Origin: Hofstenia miamia
Taxonomy: Eukaryota > Xenacoelomorpha > Acoela
Direction: 5' to 3'
NCBI GenBank assembly: GCA_004352715.1
Contig: SCFE01000003.1
Location: 4,769,109 to 4,833,108, forward strand
DNA length: 64,000 nucleotides
A model generated the notes under the pieces. It had not been told where the DNA came from, searched no databases, and was given only the letters and a program-made list of their open reading frames with translations. Each line of letters opens with the position of its first letter. The stretch's first letter is position 1. Of the stretch, positions 49,401 to 57,979 are shown piece after piece. The position numbers were made by a program, and so were the translations under genes.

Positions 49401-52400
49401 TAATTTGCATAAATTTAGTCACTTTATGTTATTGCCTAAGTCTACTCTGACAATAACTTAAAATTAAAAATATCCCTTAGATCATTGTTACTGAGAAATT
49501 AATTTCCCGGTTAACAAAATTCCCGACTCAATAGCAGAGTAAAAATTATACATATTTTTTAATTAAGCTCTTTAGCCATTGATACTCAAGATCGCAAACT
49601 TATAGAGGACATATAATCTACTTTGGAGCAAACATTATCTATCACAAACAATGAATTTTCAAAAAGAAAATTATGGCATTATACTCACAAATTGTAATAA
49701 TAAATCTATGTTTATTGAAAGATGCTCAAACATACCGAACATTGCTAATGATACTGTTCACATCTAGTATGATGTTAGTTCAGTACGAAGTTCGCATATA
49801 ATAACACGTTGAATTTCCTGCAATTTAATTGAAAACTAATTTCATTTCCTTGATAACTTTTGACTTCTGTTGAATTGCATAATTGTTGCAATCTTCCCAT
49901 GTGCACTGAACCAGATTAATTTTTTTTGTCAAGAATTCTCCATTAATTTGAGCAGTATTATGTTAGTTATAGACTTAAACATTACAACTGTAAGATAAAA
50001 AGTAGCAAAACCGCTGGCACCTTCAATATTCGTTGCAAATTTTCCAGAGTGAATTTTATACTCAACAAAAGTTGTAAGTGTATACGCGATTTCAATTTTG
50101 TTGTTCACCAAATTTTCAGACTTAAGTTTGTGGTCTTATTTTAATGCACGACCTTTCACAACACGCGATTACAAGATTGTTGTCAACGTTTAGTTAATTA
50201 TACGAATTTGAACACATAAGTAGGACACTGCTGGCTGAGTCGAGTTCGAACCCTGACTCGTGCATTCGAGTCGATTTACAATTATACTTTGACATATTTT
50301 GCTCCTTAAATTAAGCTATCCTGTGGTGCCCTATATAAATGTACGACAGAAGTACATGTTAAACTAAATGAGAGAAACCAATCTTACAATGTGAGATAAA
50401 TAGTGAAAGGTCGATGACAAAATTTTAAAAAAATAGATGCAGTTCAAGCTAATATCGAGCTGATGTCGAATACTCAAAATTTGGAATTGACTCGAATTTC
50501 GAATACTAGCATGGCTGTAAGATACTTGTTGGCAATATTCCATTAATATTTGTATAAAAGATGAAAATTTTACTTCTTGTTGTCCTATTATGTAAATTTC
50601 CTTCAAACACCAGTTTTAAAATACATAGTAATTGTAGCTTATTGTTGTGCTGGAATAGTAGATATTAATTTCCGAAAATGCTTTATAATTTTTTTAAACT
50701 AAAATTGTTGAGATTAACCTTTAATTACTTAGAAAGTTCTTACAATTACCACATTCAAATATAATTCATATTAAACATAACTACAGGGTGTTTCAGTTAG
50801 ACTGTGTATTTTTAAAAGGCTACCATTTCGATGGCAGACTGTCTATGCAATATATTTTTATATCCACGTATAGCTAGTTGATTGAGATTTTTAGTATATT
50901 TTTATGTAGATTTTTCAAGTATATTTTTACGATTATCCGCCTTTTTAATGTAACACTTTTATTCTTTCACGAGCGTCTTCGTGTGTTTACAGCTTATCAA
51001 TGAAATAAGTGTGATGACTTTTACTCTTGAGCAAGAGAAACGAATAATAGCTCTGTTTATCATTCACAGATACTGGAACAAGGTACGGTTTGCATTTATC
51101 AGAAAATTTAATATTGGACCTCGCGAAAGCAGTAAGTTGCAACAACATCAGCTTAAAGGGATATGGGATTCCTTCAACAATAATGGGACAGTTTCCAAAG
51201 CCAATAAAAACAATCAAAGGCCACAGACAGGCCTTCATCGGTTTTCGAGCAGCAGAGGGTTGTACGTTATTTTGTTCAACACCCAAATGATCATCTAAGA
51301 AAAGCGTAAGAGACCTTAAAACAAGCAAAACTACTGTCTGGCGTACTGAAAAGAAAGCTGTATTGAAGCCTTACAAATTGATCAAGATTCACAACATTTC
51401 TGATGTCAATTTCGAGATACAAATAACTTTCTGTGATTGGTTCCAAAAGAAACTGAATTTTGTACCGGATATTCAGTCGAAAATTCTCTTTTCTGATGAA
51501 AAAATGTGAGTTTTCAACTCGGCTTCGAACTCACAAAACAAACGACTTTGGTCTTTGCTAAACCCCAAAGAACTTTCCATGTGTAAATACCAAGGAAAAA
51601 AGCCATATGCTGGATTGGAGGGTCCTTCAAGGATGTCTTTTGGGAGCATTTTGGTTTGTCAATGAAACTTCGTACCAGTTAGTCTGAATCAAGATTCATA
51701 TCTGAACATGCTGAATTATGACCATCTTTACGAGAACAACGGGACCGTTTATGGTTATGATGATGCATAATAAGTCCCTGCAGTCCAATTGTCTGACCAG
51801 CCTAAAGCCCGGATTTTTAAAACCCTTAGATTTTTGACTGTAAGGTCACTTAGGAAAGATGGTTTTCGACATTAATCCAAGAACTGTTCCTGACTTGATT
51901 GCTGCGGTTGAGAATATTTGTACTAGTATAACAGCTGAACAGATTGCAAAATTGCTCCAAATCTCCAAGAAACGTCTTGAAAAATGCATTGGGGTTAATG
52001 GGGGACACTTTCAACATCCAATCTTTATTTTCATTTTAAATATAAATTCTCCTTCTGTTATCTACAGAATAAAATAAAAAATTTTCAAATCGAAGCATTT
52101 TTCGTAAAATGACAGCAATTTCAAAATATACAGTCTAATTGAAACATCCTGTAGTTAAACATATGTATTTAAGTGGGCCAAATTCTTAAACTAAGTTTGC
52201 CTAGTACGAAAAAGATTTTAATTTTTACTATTATATGTGTATAAGGCATTAGCATTGTACTTGCATTAAGCGATAGGTAATAATCTCAATTGCATACAAT
52301 ATACATATATTAATTAATGCAATCTTTTTACAATATCAAGGTTTACTACCTGAAAGTGGCATGGCATAGACGGTTTAACACACCTTTGATGAAATTCAGC

Positions 52401-52631
52401 TGGTGTTAATAAATGCTTAAATCCTTTGGCCATTGCATCTGGTTTTCTTTGGTATCCAAAAGGCCTCATATGGCCATCAGGCACTTTACTCCTAGAATCA
52501 TATCTGTAGAGAAGCGGAGGAAACCTATGATGATAGCTCTGGTCTTTGGCAAATTTTACATCAGCTGTGGCTTGGTATAAAATTAAAAAATAGAAGATCT
52601 GCCAGAACAAGGCTTTGGTCGCTAAGTACAT
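28109..52631 (-). CDS. ER-resident JmjC-domain protein with signal peptide and KDEL (whole gene span)
   Basis: Six exons found on the minus strand: 52631-52350, 48421-48290, 45707-45480, 33658-33458, 33206-33006, 28397-28109. All have AG/GT boundaries; the first five join in phase 0. The last starts in phase 2, so one small exon between 33,006 and 28,397 is probably missing from my model. The product (about 443 residues so far) has an N-terminal signal peptide (MYLATKALFWQIFYFLILYQ), a cupin/JmjC fold with His199, Asp201 and His280 as Fe(II) ligands and Lys214 (LLDGRK) as probable 2-oxoglutarate contact, EF-hand-like segments, and a terminal KDEL. Family knowledge suggests a 2-oxoglutarate oxygenase hydroxylating luminal or secreted proteins; the substrate is unknown. 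The 24-kb span comes from repeat-filled introns. Confidence 0.8.
28842..28886. repeat. (TA)n microsatellite, left flank of a TIR element
   Basis: Interrupted TA repeat ending exactly where the 2.4-kb TIR element begins. Confidence 0.85.
28887..31286. mobile_element. 2.4-kb TIR element (CAGTGGCGGAT ends) inserted in (TA)n
   Basis: Left end CAGTGGCGGATCTAG; the right end read inversely is CATTGGCGGATTGAAAG followed by a G-rich tract on both sides. (TA)n lies outside each end, so the element appears to sit in a TA microsatellite. No transposase is readable. It contains (ACT)n at 29,203-29,230 next to TTTATTAAACTGTAGATAAG, perhaps a LINE 3' tail inserted inside. A single N (30720) sits between near-identical copies of about 60 bp, an unmerged contig overlap. 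Confidence 0.5.
30656..30780. repeat. Near-duplicate of about 60 bp around a single N (assembly join)
   Basis: TTCAGCTATTTTTGCAAAAAA... to ...AAGACCA occurs on both sides of the N at 30720, with a few differences in homopolymers. This looks like two contig ends (or haplotypes) placed end to end. Confidence 0.7.
31287..33005. other. Intron of the JmjC-KDEL gene
   Basis: (TA)n at 31,289-31,318, then AT-rich DNA. I looked for the missing small exon on the minus strand and could not pick one with confidence. Short open frames (32,030-32,251 plus; 32,146-32,328 minus) have no motif. Confidence 0.4.
33006..33206 (-). CDS. JmjC-KDEL gene, exon 5
   Basis: Acceptor cgtag|GTTCGA, donor TGGCAA|gtatag, 67 codons, phase 0. 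VRAFSRSLSVATHWFHVQG completes the JmjC barrel (R-N-x-A-V-x-x-W position). LFWTFIDGDKRIREDNV resembles an EF-hand loop. Confidence 0.8.
33458..33658 (-). CDS. JmjC-KDEL gene, exon 4 (distal His)
   Basis: Acceptor tttag|GACTTG, donor CATCAA|gtaagt, 67 codons, phase 0. Contains KGSGSGFCPWDPEIINVHKY and WATLWPGDCLYLPAGHLHQ; the last His is the third iron ligand (P-A-G-x-x-H-Q-V motif). Confidence 0.85.
33815..33865. repeat. (TA)n microsatellite
   Basis: About 50 bp of TA repeats, adjoining the next TIR element. Confidence 0.85.
33866..35087. mobile_element. 1.2-kb TIR element (TTTGTAACG ends) abutting the satellite
   Basis: Left end TATTGGTGATTTGTAACG and right end (inverse) TATTGGGGTTTTGTAACG match at 16 of 18 bases. 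The related words GGTGGTTTTGTAAG and GGTGGTTTGTAATG recur at about 34,047-34,090, and an inverse copy at about 33,900: subterminal repeats typical of DNA transposons. A 135-codon plus frame (34263-34670) lies inside and is described separately. The left end sits in (TA)n; the right end is followed by one N and then satellite. Confidence 0.45.
34263..34670 (+). CDS. Unidentified 135-codon frame inside the TIR element
   Basis: Contains NPTYVFCTSEDSLQHNIHHF, MLSKYCGCDKVITPTIYLIV and YFAQTGHFQIAA. The first codon is not ATG; an internal Met is at about residue 20. The text looks protein-like (varied, few low-complexity runs), and a splice-like TTTAG lies just upstream. I do not recognise a family; it may be a remnant of the element's own protein. 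Confidence 0.25.
   Translation: MLYLVIENFNSSFEDQISTMENSISNKNSLPKEIQYNMNPTYVFCTSEDSLQHNIHHFVPKMLSKYCGCDKVITPTIYLIVHSHQQNKVYFAQTGHFQIAATKDYVTPATSQNINSLLDFYVSKMDNRPSCSKSI
35089..40637. repeat. 134-bp tandem satellite, 41 full copies plus one partial
   Basis: The monomer begins TTACGAATGATTTTTGAACT (plus strand) and repeats every 134 bp from 35089; the 42nd copy stops after 55 bp at 40637 and has the only change I noticed (CTAACACC for CTACCACC). All other monomers look identical. The left edge is the single N at 35088, so the array may be longer. Perfect identity means very recent amplification or an assembly loop. Each copy gives a 65-codon minus frame by chance of the repeat; 134 is not a multiple of 3. 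Confidence 0.97.
40702..41204 (-). CDS. Ser/Pro-rich C-terminal exon of an unidentified protein
   Basis: Acceptor tttag|ATAGTG at 41204; stop TAA at 40704-40702. The phase (1) matches the exon ending at 41596. The text starts NSVPSTQECCNRLKNLCYEL, then becomes a long Ser/Pro/Arg-rich tail with repeated S-P motifs (RLARMSPIP, IAPSSPSSVQ) and ends DKTRCLAK. Such tails are usually disordered and phosphorylated; the S-P sites would suit proline-directed kinases. No family recognised. Confidence 0.55.
41596..41961 (-). CDS. Helical-repeat-like exon of the same unidentified protein
   Basis: Acceptor tttag|ATGTCA, donor GCTA|gtaagt, 366 bases, phase 1 at both ends; it joins the 40702-41204 exon in frame. 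Text: MDVAIKSLIKYSIDNELSEE, LLYQACLSGYTLIANVKSKE and LLYRIVMVLYYLYTHKASAS. Alternating hydrophobic helices suggest an armadillo/HEAT-like fold; a PUL domain (as in PLAA) is a weak alternative. An ATG at 41950 could be the start, or upstream exons exist. It lies within the large intron of the JmjC-KDEL gene, same strand. Confidence 0.5.
41962..43085. other. Intergenic or intronic AT-rich DNA
   Basis: No exon with convincing boundaries; the minus frame at 41,922-42,161 is the exon above read on into its intron. Confidence 0.4.
43086..43442 (-). CDS. MSL3: MSL3-like protein, terminal exon (C-terminal half of MRG domain)
   Basis: Acceptor tttag|AATGAC at 43442, stop TAA at 43088-43086; 118 residues, phase 0. 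A basic linker (KKRQLDSSSTKRRKN) precedes VLEAYNWQSISFSHVFAEGD, then PPSLIYGALYLLRLFIKIPH and VIVKHCSIFLNKFM. The order V-L-x-W...G-D-x-P-P-x-x-I-Y-G-A-x-x-L-L-R-L-F-x-K-x-P is the C-terminal MRG domain with the split typical of male-specific lethal 3 rather than MRG15. MSL3 is a chromodomain subunit of the MSL histone H4K16 acetyltransferase complex and contacts MSL1 through the MRG domain. The chromodomain and first MRG half must lie further right, perhaps in the gap at 44.4-45.4 kb. The protein ends soon after the domain. Confidence 0.7.
   Translation of the reverse strand, partial: NDPYDAVCEPPSKKRQLDSSSTKRRKNSALDIEPRVLEAYNWQSISFSHVFAEGDPVPPSLIYGALYLLRLFIKIPHVLSLTSMPDVRAKVIVKHCSIFLNKFMLRKLPEFDSDDMYE
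43443..44423. other. Region with TA repeat and small inverted repeats
   Basis: (TA)n at 43,843-43,879. ACCGCTGTGTACA (about 43,885) and TGTACGTAGCGGT (about 43,937) form an inverted pair. 44,090-44,290 is GC-richer with GGGACC/GGTCCC-like words. GGACCAATAATTTA occurs twice near the gap edge. No coding exon recognised. Confidence 0.35.
44424..45423. other. Assembly gap of 1,000 N
   Basis: Default-size gap between the MSL3 exon and JmjC exon 3. It could hide MSL3 upstream exons, or mark a wrong join. Confidence 0.95.
45480..45707 (-). CDS. JmjC-KDEL gene, exon 3 (HxD motif)
   Basis: Acceptor catag|GTTACA, donor AGAAAG|gtttct, 76 codons, phase 0. Contains VFLPPMIMCG, LWMSSGFSPSKMHYDSESQL and HCLLDGRK: the H-x-D iron ligands and the G-x-K strand of JmjC oxygenases. 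It lies directly right of the 1-kb gap at 44,424-45,423. Confidence 0.85.
45708..47219. other. Intron of the JmjC-KDEL gene with a TA repeat and gap
   Basis: (TA)n at about 46,112-46,395 interrupted by 225 N (46,141-46,365). 45,765-45,815 holds a 24-bp near-tandem (AGCATGAGCCTAAACTTA twice). A plus frame at 46542-46778 with CHWPVIPYYIILFI resembles a GPCR helix 6, but is too short and unsupported to call a gene. Confidence 0.35.
47220..48010 (+). mobile_element. GC-richer block with tRNA-like segment, SINE candidate
   Basis: This block has much higher GC than the surrounding intron. At 47803-47814 TGGCTAAAGCGG matches the RNA polymerase III A-box consensus; AGTTCGGCCTT (from 47839) is a partial B box, at tRNA-like spacing, with CTCTCAACTGAAG in the anticodon-arm position. 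This suggests a tRNA-derived SINE head near 47,790-47,870. I see no clear 3' tail or target duplication; an LTR-element fragment is an alternative. Confidence 0.3.
48290..48421 (-). CDS. JmjC-KDEL gene, exon 2
   Basis: Acceptor tttcag|GGAGTT, donor AAGAAG|gtaaat, exactly 44 codons, phase 0 on both sides. Text: NWTDSYLLDNYGKINVTIEV and KHRKRKK. The W-T-D-x-Y-L...Y-G order is what follows the opening strand in cupin-8/JmjC proteins. Contains two N-glycosylation sequons (NGT, NWT), fitting an ER-luminal protein, plus NVT. Confidence 0.8.
48786..49004. mobile_element. Small hairpin (MITE-like) element
   Basis: TATCTCCATAAACAAACACGCTA (about 48,811) on the left and its inverse counterpart TAGCGTGTATATTTATGGAGATA on the right form long inverted arms with a short centre. 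The outer ends GGGGCTCCTTAAAA and (inverse) AGGCCACTCTAAAA are also related. No coding capacity; no clear target duplication. Confidence 0.5.
49005..50781. other. Intron 1 of the JmjC-KDEL gene, nothing recognised
   Basis: AT-rich with short frames. GAGTTCGAACCCTGACTC at about 50,240 resembles a Pol III B box, but no A box precedes it at the right distance. Confidence 0.35.
50784..52151 (+). mobile_element. Mariner-family element, 1,368 bp, decayed
   Basis: CAGGGTGTTTCAGTTAGACT at the left and its inverse counterpart at the right (CAGGATGTTTCAATTAGACT read inward) are terminal inverted repeats of about 30 bp. TA flanks both ends (50782-50783, 52152-52153). It lies in intron 1 of the JmjC-KDEL gene, on the opposite strand. 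Confidence 0.85.
51016..52077 (+). pseudogene. Mariner transposase, frameshifted and internally damaged
   Basis: Starts MTFTLEQEKRIIALFIIHRY with an N-terminal helix-turn-helix and IWDSFNNNGTVSKANK (the G-S-V linker position), then shifts frame. KILFSDEKM is the first catalytic block, followed by NSQNKRLW after a stop. The second and third Asp blocks (about 51,740-51,830) are garbled, although a SPDF...NP...DF remnant is visible. The end reads RLEKCIGVNGGHFQHP, the conserved C-terminus of this mariner group. Not functional. Confidence 0.7.
52350..52631 (-). CDS. JmjC-KDEL gene, exon 1 (signal peptide)
   Basis: ATG at 52631-52629; donor TTTCAG|gtagta; 94 codons. The first about 23 residues are a hydrophobic signal peptide ending ...YQATA. 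Then comes PDGHMRPFGYQRKPD and LLTPAEFHQRCVKPSMPCHF, the K-P-x-x-P-x-x-F motif that opens the JmjC/cupin-8 fold. The frame is open further upstream, but the first ATG is here and it starts the signal peptide. Confidence 0.78.
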
Positions 52632-52892
52632 TTTGTAACGTACCAACACGTGTCGCAGTTGACGTGGATAACGCAACAGATGGGTCCCTTATATGTAAAC
52701 AAAAGTAAAGATGAAATCTGTGCAAATTCAATATCATCCAGAATAATTTCTAATTACATACGATCTCAGTAATAGCAGGTGTCGTACAAATAAAGATTTT
52801 CTTATTACTAGTTGCATAAAAAAATTGTTCAATTTGTACTACAAAATAATAAATTAGTTACTGTTTCTCACGAATCTTTGCAGATAAATATG

Positions 52893-52893
52893 T

Positions 52894-52928
<35 letters not shown>
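52893..52928. repeat. (TA)n microsatellite at the left end of a Penelope-like fragment
   Basis: About 36 bp of TA repeat; the element text starts directly after it. The other Penelope-like copy also ends against (TA)n. Confidence 0.8.
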
Positions 52929-52929
<1 letters not shown>

Positions 52930-53632
52930 CCTTTATACGATCTTAGAACAAAATGGCTATCCACATAAATTAATAAAAAAATTCGTTGACAAATCATTAA
53001 CTTCAAAAAGTATAGTATGTAACCAAGTAATAACAGATGATCGGAAGCCAATACAGTGGAAATTACCTTATATTGAAGAAAGAAAAGAATTTCTATAATC
53101 AAAAATTACAAAACATAAATAAAAGACTTAAAGTAACAAAGATCGTACCAGTACTAACATCTAAGAAAACATTTGAATTTCTTAACAACAAAGATCCTAT
53201 CAACAAAATGCTGGTTTCCTCCATTATATATAAATACCAATGTGAAGAATGTAATCTTTCTTACATTGGAGAAACCTAGAAGCATTTTGAAACCAGGATC
53301 AATGAGCACCTGAGAGGGCATTTAGAAAGTGAAAAAATATCAAGCAATTAAAGATAATTTCAAGATCTTAGTAAGAACCAAGAATACTAAATATGCCGAA
53401 GCCCTATTTATAAAATACGCTAATATAAACGAAATAATGAACAATCAACTAAGCTAATACAACTTACTGAACATATTTAAGTGCATGCATATTTTAACAC
53501 CATTTAATGTAGTAAGTGTAAAATTTGATTCCCACGTATTTGTACTGATGATGATTGAAAAATCGAAACGGGTAGCTAATATTAAATTGAGCACATTAGT
53601 TTCTACATATATAATACATATATATATCGTTC
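52929..53632 (+). mobile_element. Penelope-like element fragment, 5'-truncated
   Basis: Plus-strand text reads ILEQNGYPHKLIKKFVDKSL (end of the reverse-transcriptase thumb region), then VPVLTSKKTFEFL, KDPINKMLVSSIIYKYQCEE, CNLSYIGET and FETRINEHLRGHLESE: the GIY-YIG endonuclease of Penelope-like elements (here Y-Q-C...S-Y-I-G-E-T). Stops break the frame in several places (for example after KEFL and YIGET). The 3' terminal segment to about 53,632 matches the copy at 15.8 kb. These elements prime reverse transcription at nicked DNA ends; this copy is inactive. Confidence 0.75.
53545..53576 (+). ncRNA. Hammerhead-ribozyme-like core in the Penelope-like 3' region
   Basis: CTGATGA (53545-53551), a 4-bp stem GATT-GAAA-AATC (53553-53564) and GAAA (53565-53568) are in the correct order and spacing for the hammerhead catalytic core, followed by CGGGTA as a minimal helix III and possible cleavage triplet. 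Penelope-like elements are known to carry such motifs. I could not find a helix I partner, so activity is doubtful. Confidence 0.4.
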
Positions 53633-56600
53633 ATTCTCTGTTTGTGTGAACTTTTTTTAATCTAGATTACTTCGCATGCTATAAACAACCTGTTAACAGT
53701 CTGGTTATATTTTGTCTTAAGCTTCATATTTTTAATTAGATGTAAACGATGGTACAATAAAGTCATATTTTTAGTTGTGTTATACTTTTACAGTTTGTAA
53801 ACCAGGTGCTATTATTTATTTAATTATAGAGCTTTATTACTGCTATTGCAAAGTCAACTTCGTAATAAAATCTATAATGATTTGAATATATAATAGCTTG
53901 TGATAATCCATATATATTTTTTCAAAACAGAAAGGTAAGAATATTTTTGGGTGATCGTAATTTTGAGGGATGAGACCCAGAGGCGGATGACTGATATATG
54001 CCATTGTGCGTTTTTGACTTCATCTTGTAGAGCAGTCTTATATCTGCATTCTGTGAAATTTTCACTGTAAATTCGACTTGCACATCAAAAAATCAAAAAG
54101 TGTTCATATATTAAACGGAATTTCTTGAATCTGATTTAATGCAGTTACGTCCACCTCTATCTCAGCTCCTCATTTAATTCAGGATATCATATAATGAGAG
54201 TTCCTTGATACAAATTATTGTACTAATCCTACTATGTTATGATGATTGTACTAATACAGATGGCAATCCATTCTGAAACCAATTATAAACTCGCTGCAAT
54301 AGAATATCACGTTAAATATGTGACATGGAATAGCCTTAAAGTAAGTTTCTATATTGGATTAATTTGAATTTGATATATTTAATTTGAATGTGTCTAAGCG
54401 TTATGTACTAAACAGGTTCTTAAAGGAGGGTCCTTATCAAAGAAACATGTTTTCATTTTTTTGGAAATTTTTTCCATACATGAAATTAAGAGGTGTTTCT
54501 CATAAATTTTGTGAATTATGGTATAACTGTGGAACAGTAAGTGTATTTTCAAGGTAAATATTCTTAGAACTATAATAGCACGAGTGGGGATTGGAGGTAA
54601 GCAGAGGAGCAAAAATCACCAAATTTCATTTCTGGTGTGCAAAATGGAACCAAATCAATTCTTTTTAATTTCTGGTAAATCTTCTTCTTTGAAGGTCATT
54701 GATAAAAAAATTAATTACCAGGGGTGTTCAGGGTGGGCTCAGCCCACTTTGTTAAATTTGATTGGGGCCTAGCTCCTCTTGTTATGGCATGTGGTGTTGG
54801 ATTATATTTGTTGAGAAATTCAATTTGCTAAAAATATTATATAAAAATACAGTGCCAACATTTAGAGAACCCCTTGTTAAATATTTAGGAGTACAGCCCT
54901 GGTCATTAGTATCTGTGAAATTGGTAATTGACGTTTGTTGAGTTTTCCATTAACATTTGAGTCAAAATTTAAAACTAGTTATCTGCTGAAAATATATCAT
55001 ATATTATTTATTATTCTTTGCCTGACCTACAATTCTCAATCTATCATTAACAAATTAAGTCTTAATATAATGAGAAACTACGGTTTTATATTGCGGTAGG
55101 CACAAAAAATACACAACTGAAACTGTATTTTAGGCTATTTGAAACATAGAATGGGAATATTAAAGCTTACTGTAATAACGGATTGGCAATTTGCAGCATT
55201 ATGAACGAAAATGAAGTTGAACATTTACTCTGTCACAGGCCAGCATTTGCTTGGAACGAGTCGACTTAAGAGACATAATAAAAGAATTTACTATTTAAAA
55301 CGTCTCCATGCCTTTTGAAATAATTTCTTTTTTTGATAATCGTACAAACTAATTCCAAAAAAATGAGGCCATTAATGGAATATACAATCATTTTTCTACA
55401 ACACAAAAACATTTTGCTTTATGTGCAGTGAAAACGGAGAATGTAAACTTACAATTACACAAATATATGACTAAGTTTTTTTTGAGATTTAGTGTTTCCA
55501 ATAAAACCTACTGTACTTCTCTATTTGTCAAGCCCTCTAAATTATTTGGCGAACCATGTTTTGGTTTTGAAGGGAATGTACTAATTGTAAGGCCACAAAA
55601 GGGAAAGGATTTAGTGATATTTATTATTTTGAATACTTGACAAAATTTAATTGTTAAAATGTATATAGGAAACGTAACATACAACATTATGGTTTACATT
55701 GCTGTGGTATTTAAACTTACTTAGCATTGAAAATTGTATAAGTAAATAAATAAATAAACATCTAAAAATGCTGCTGTAATTCCAACTATGGTTAGACCTC
55801 TAGTAGGTGCAGGCAAGCTTCTCAACTGATATTTATTATTATATAAATGCAAGCATTCAAACGTCATTATTTTAATGAAGTTTCTTAAACTTTCGAGTGT
55901 AAATCCGGCAGATTATAATTTCCTTTTTATAAATACAACTTCTCTTAATATTTTTAAAAATTGAAAAAAAATCAATATTCAAAAAGCAGAACAATTCAAT
56001 TTATTGCAAAATTAATGAGAGATTGTAAAAAGACAAATTTAATCATTATTCTAATTGCAATACTATAGCCTATTGAAACAATTAACATTTTTTAACTTTA
56101 GATTTTCATAGGATTTTCTCTCAAACGATTCTCTTCCTATCAGATAAAGCAAGCAATATTTATTTTGGTCGGAAAAGGGCTGGTGAAAATGCTGGCCTTT
56201 TTAATATATTCAAAGAAGTCTCCGGCCGGCTGGTTATGGATCCATTTTTAATTTTGTGTCTTATGAAATTCAAGGATTTCACGAAATTCCTTGTTACTAA
56301 GTTTAACTGTAATATATATGCACTTACAGCTTCTGGATTACATGACTTTTGCGTGCTTGTGGACTTCAAAATTTTTTTTTAAAAAATTGTTGCGATTAGA
56401 ATTAGAAATAGGAGTAAATTTTTTACTTAGGAATTATAAAATGTATGAAAGATTTTTATTAGAATACATAAAATTATGTGCAAAGCATATCTGCTGTTCA
56501 TGGTATATGCAATGTAAATGCAATGAGAATTTCTTATTACACTAATATTTTGTGTTAAACCATGAGTCTTGCGCAAGTGATCGAGTTGAATTGCCAACTA

Positions 56601-57892
56601 ATTCGATATCATTGTGCTACTTTCTATATTCGCCGATGCCTAAAACTAGCAAATCGAGTAAGTGCTTAAATGATGTTTTACTGAATTTTTGAATATTCAC
56701 ATTATGAGCTTAGATCAAAATATTAAGCTTTACTACAGTAAACGCTTTACCCAAATTTACTTACACAGAGATAGATGAACACGTGCTGAAAACGTAGGCC
56801 CAAACTAATTTTCTCGACTGAAGGGAAAGCTGTGCCTAGTCCACAGCTGGTTTATTACCAAGGCTTACTATCGCCTACAAATCTAGTTTCATGAAACCTT
56901 ACGGTCACCTTGGCCGAAAAATAAGACATTTTCTTTTCTTAAAATATCAAATAATATATAATGAAATAAAATCTAAAAACTCTTTTTAGATTTATTAAAT
57001 TATTTTTCCAATACAATTATTTGGAAGCGCGATTTTATGACCGGATTTCGACTACCTAGCTACATTTCAAAGTGAGTGTGGTTAACTTTTATGAATTATA
57101 TCATGGCAACTAATATGATACTGTACATAAATTTTACAAAATGAAAACAAATATTGTGAAGGGTAAAAAAACTCCATCTTAAAATTCACTAACTCCTTCT
57201 TCAAAAGTTAGCTTAACATAGAAAAGAAATATTGGTAAGACAGTCATTTAGCAATATATCCAATGATCAACTACGGCTTAAAGTTCTATGCCTGTACAAG
57301 AAAAGAAAATGTCTAGCAAAGTCTGCAAACTAGCCAAGCAGGAAAAACTACTTGCACAATCCCGAGGACTTTTTGGCCTTATATTTATAAGATTTTTGCC
57401 AAAAAATCTTTTTCCACTTTGATTAGGTGCTTCGCCAATTTTAAACTTTTGAGTAGGGGTATTAAACCCTCAACATAAATTAGCTCGATTTACCTTGTTT
57501 CTGCTCAATGTCATAGCAAGATATTTTGTTTCTCATGATCTCTTGATCACTCATGTATGCTTTGGTTTGTCTAAGCTCGTTGGATATATCATAAAATATT
57601 AATAAAAACATTGATTATTCTTACTAAAAATGTTGCTAAGTTATAATTTGCTGCTTCTGCTTTACTGTAATGCATGCCTATAAAATTTTGAATTACTAAG
57701 GTCAAAAGGCCACTTGAATTGGGAATATAGTCTCTATATGTAATTTAGATAATTTCTTCCCACTGAGCCTTCCATGAATAGACAAGTTTTTACACTCGCA
57801 TAGGAATGTTAGTTGATGTACTTTGAAAATATTTGATATGACTCCCCAAGAAAAATTCAAAAACTAGACCTAGCAAAATGAATTTAGCAAAA

Positions 57893-57893
<1 letters not shown>
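53633..57893. other. AT-rich intergenic DNA
   Basis: No exon or element assigned. Notes: GGGTGGGCTCAGCCCACT palindrome-like patch at about 54,730; a 70-codon plus frame at 55,428-55,640 (KTENVNLQLHKYMTKFFLRF) after a CAG acceptor-like site, unrecognised; a GC-richer line at 57,020-57,075. Confidence 0.35.

Positions 57894-57924
<31 letters not shown>
57894..57924 (-). repeat. (AAT)n tail of the LINE
   Basis: About ten AAT units (minus strand) end the element after AATAAATCTATTT. Confidence 0.85.
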
Positions 57925-57925
<1 letters not shown>

Positions 57926-57979
57926 ATAGATTTATTACCTTAATACAGGTCTACAAATATATTAAACAGTCAACAAAAG

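Noticed and set aside
50225-50275. Possible tRNA or SINE (GAGTTCGAACCC)
   Set aside because: A B-box-like word alone; no A box at the proper distance and no cloverleaf.
52632-52676. Upstream extension of JmjC exon 1
   Set aside because: The frame is open but begins with TTG; the first ATG (52631) starts the signal peptide.
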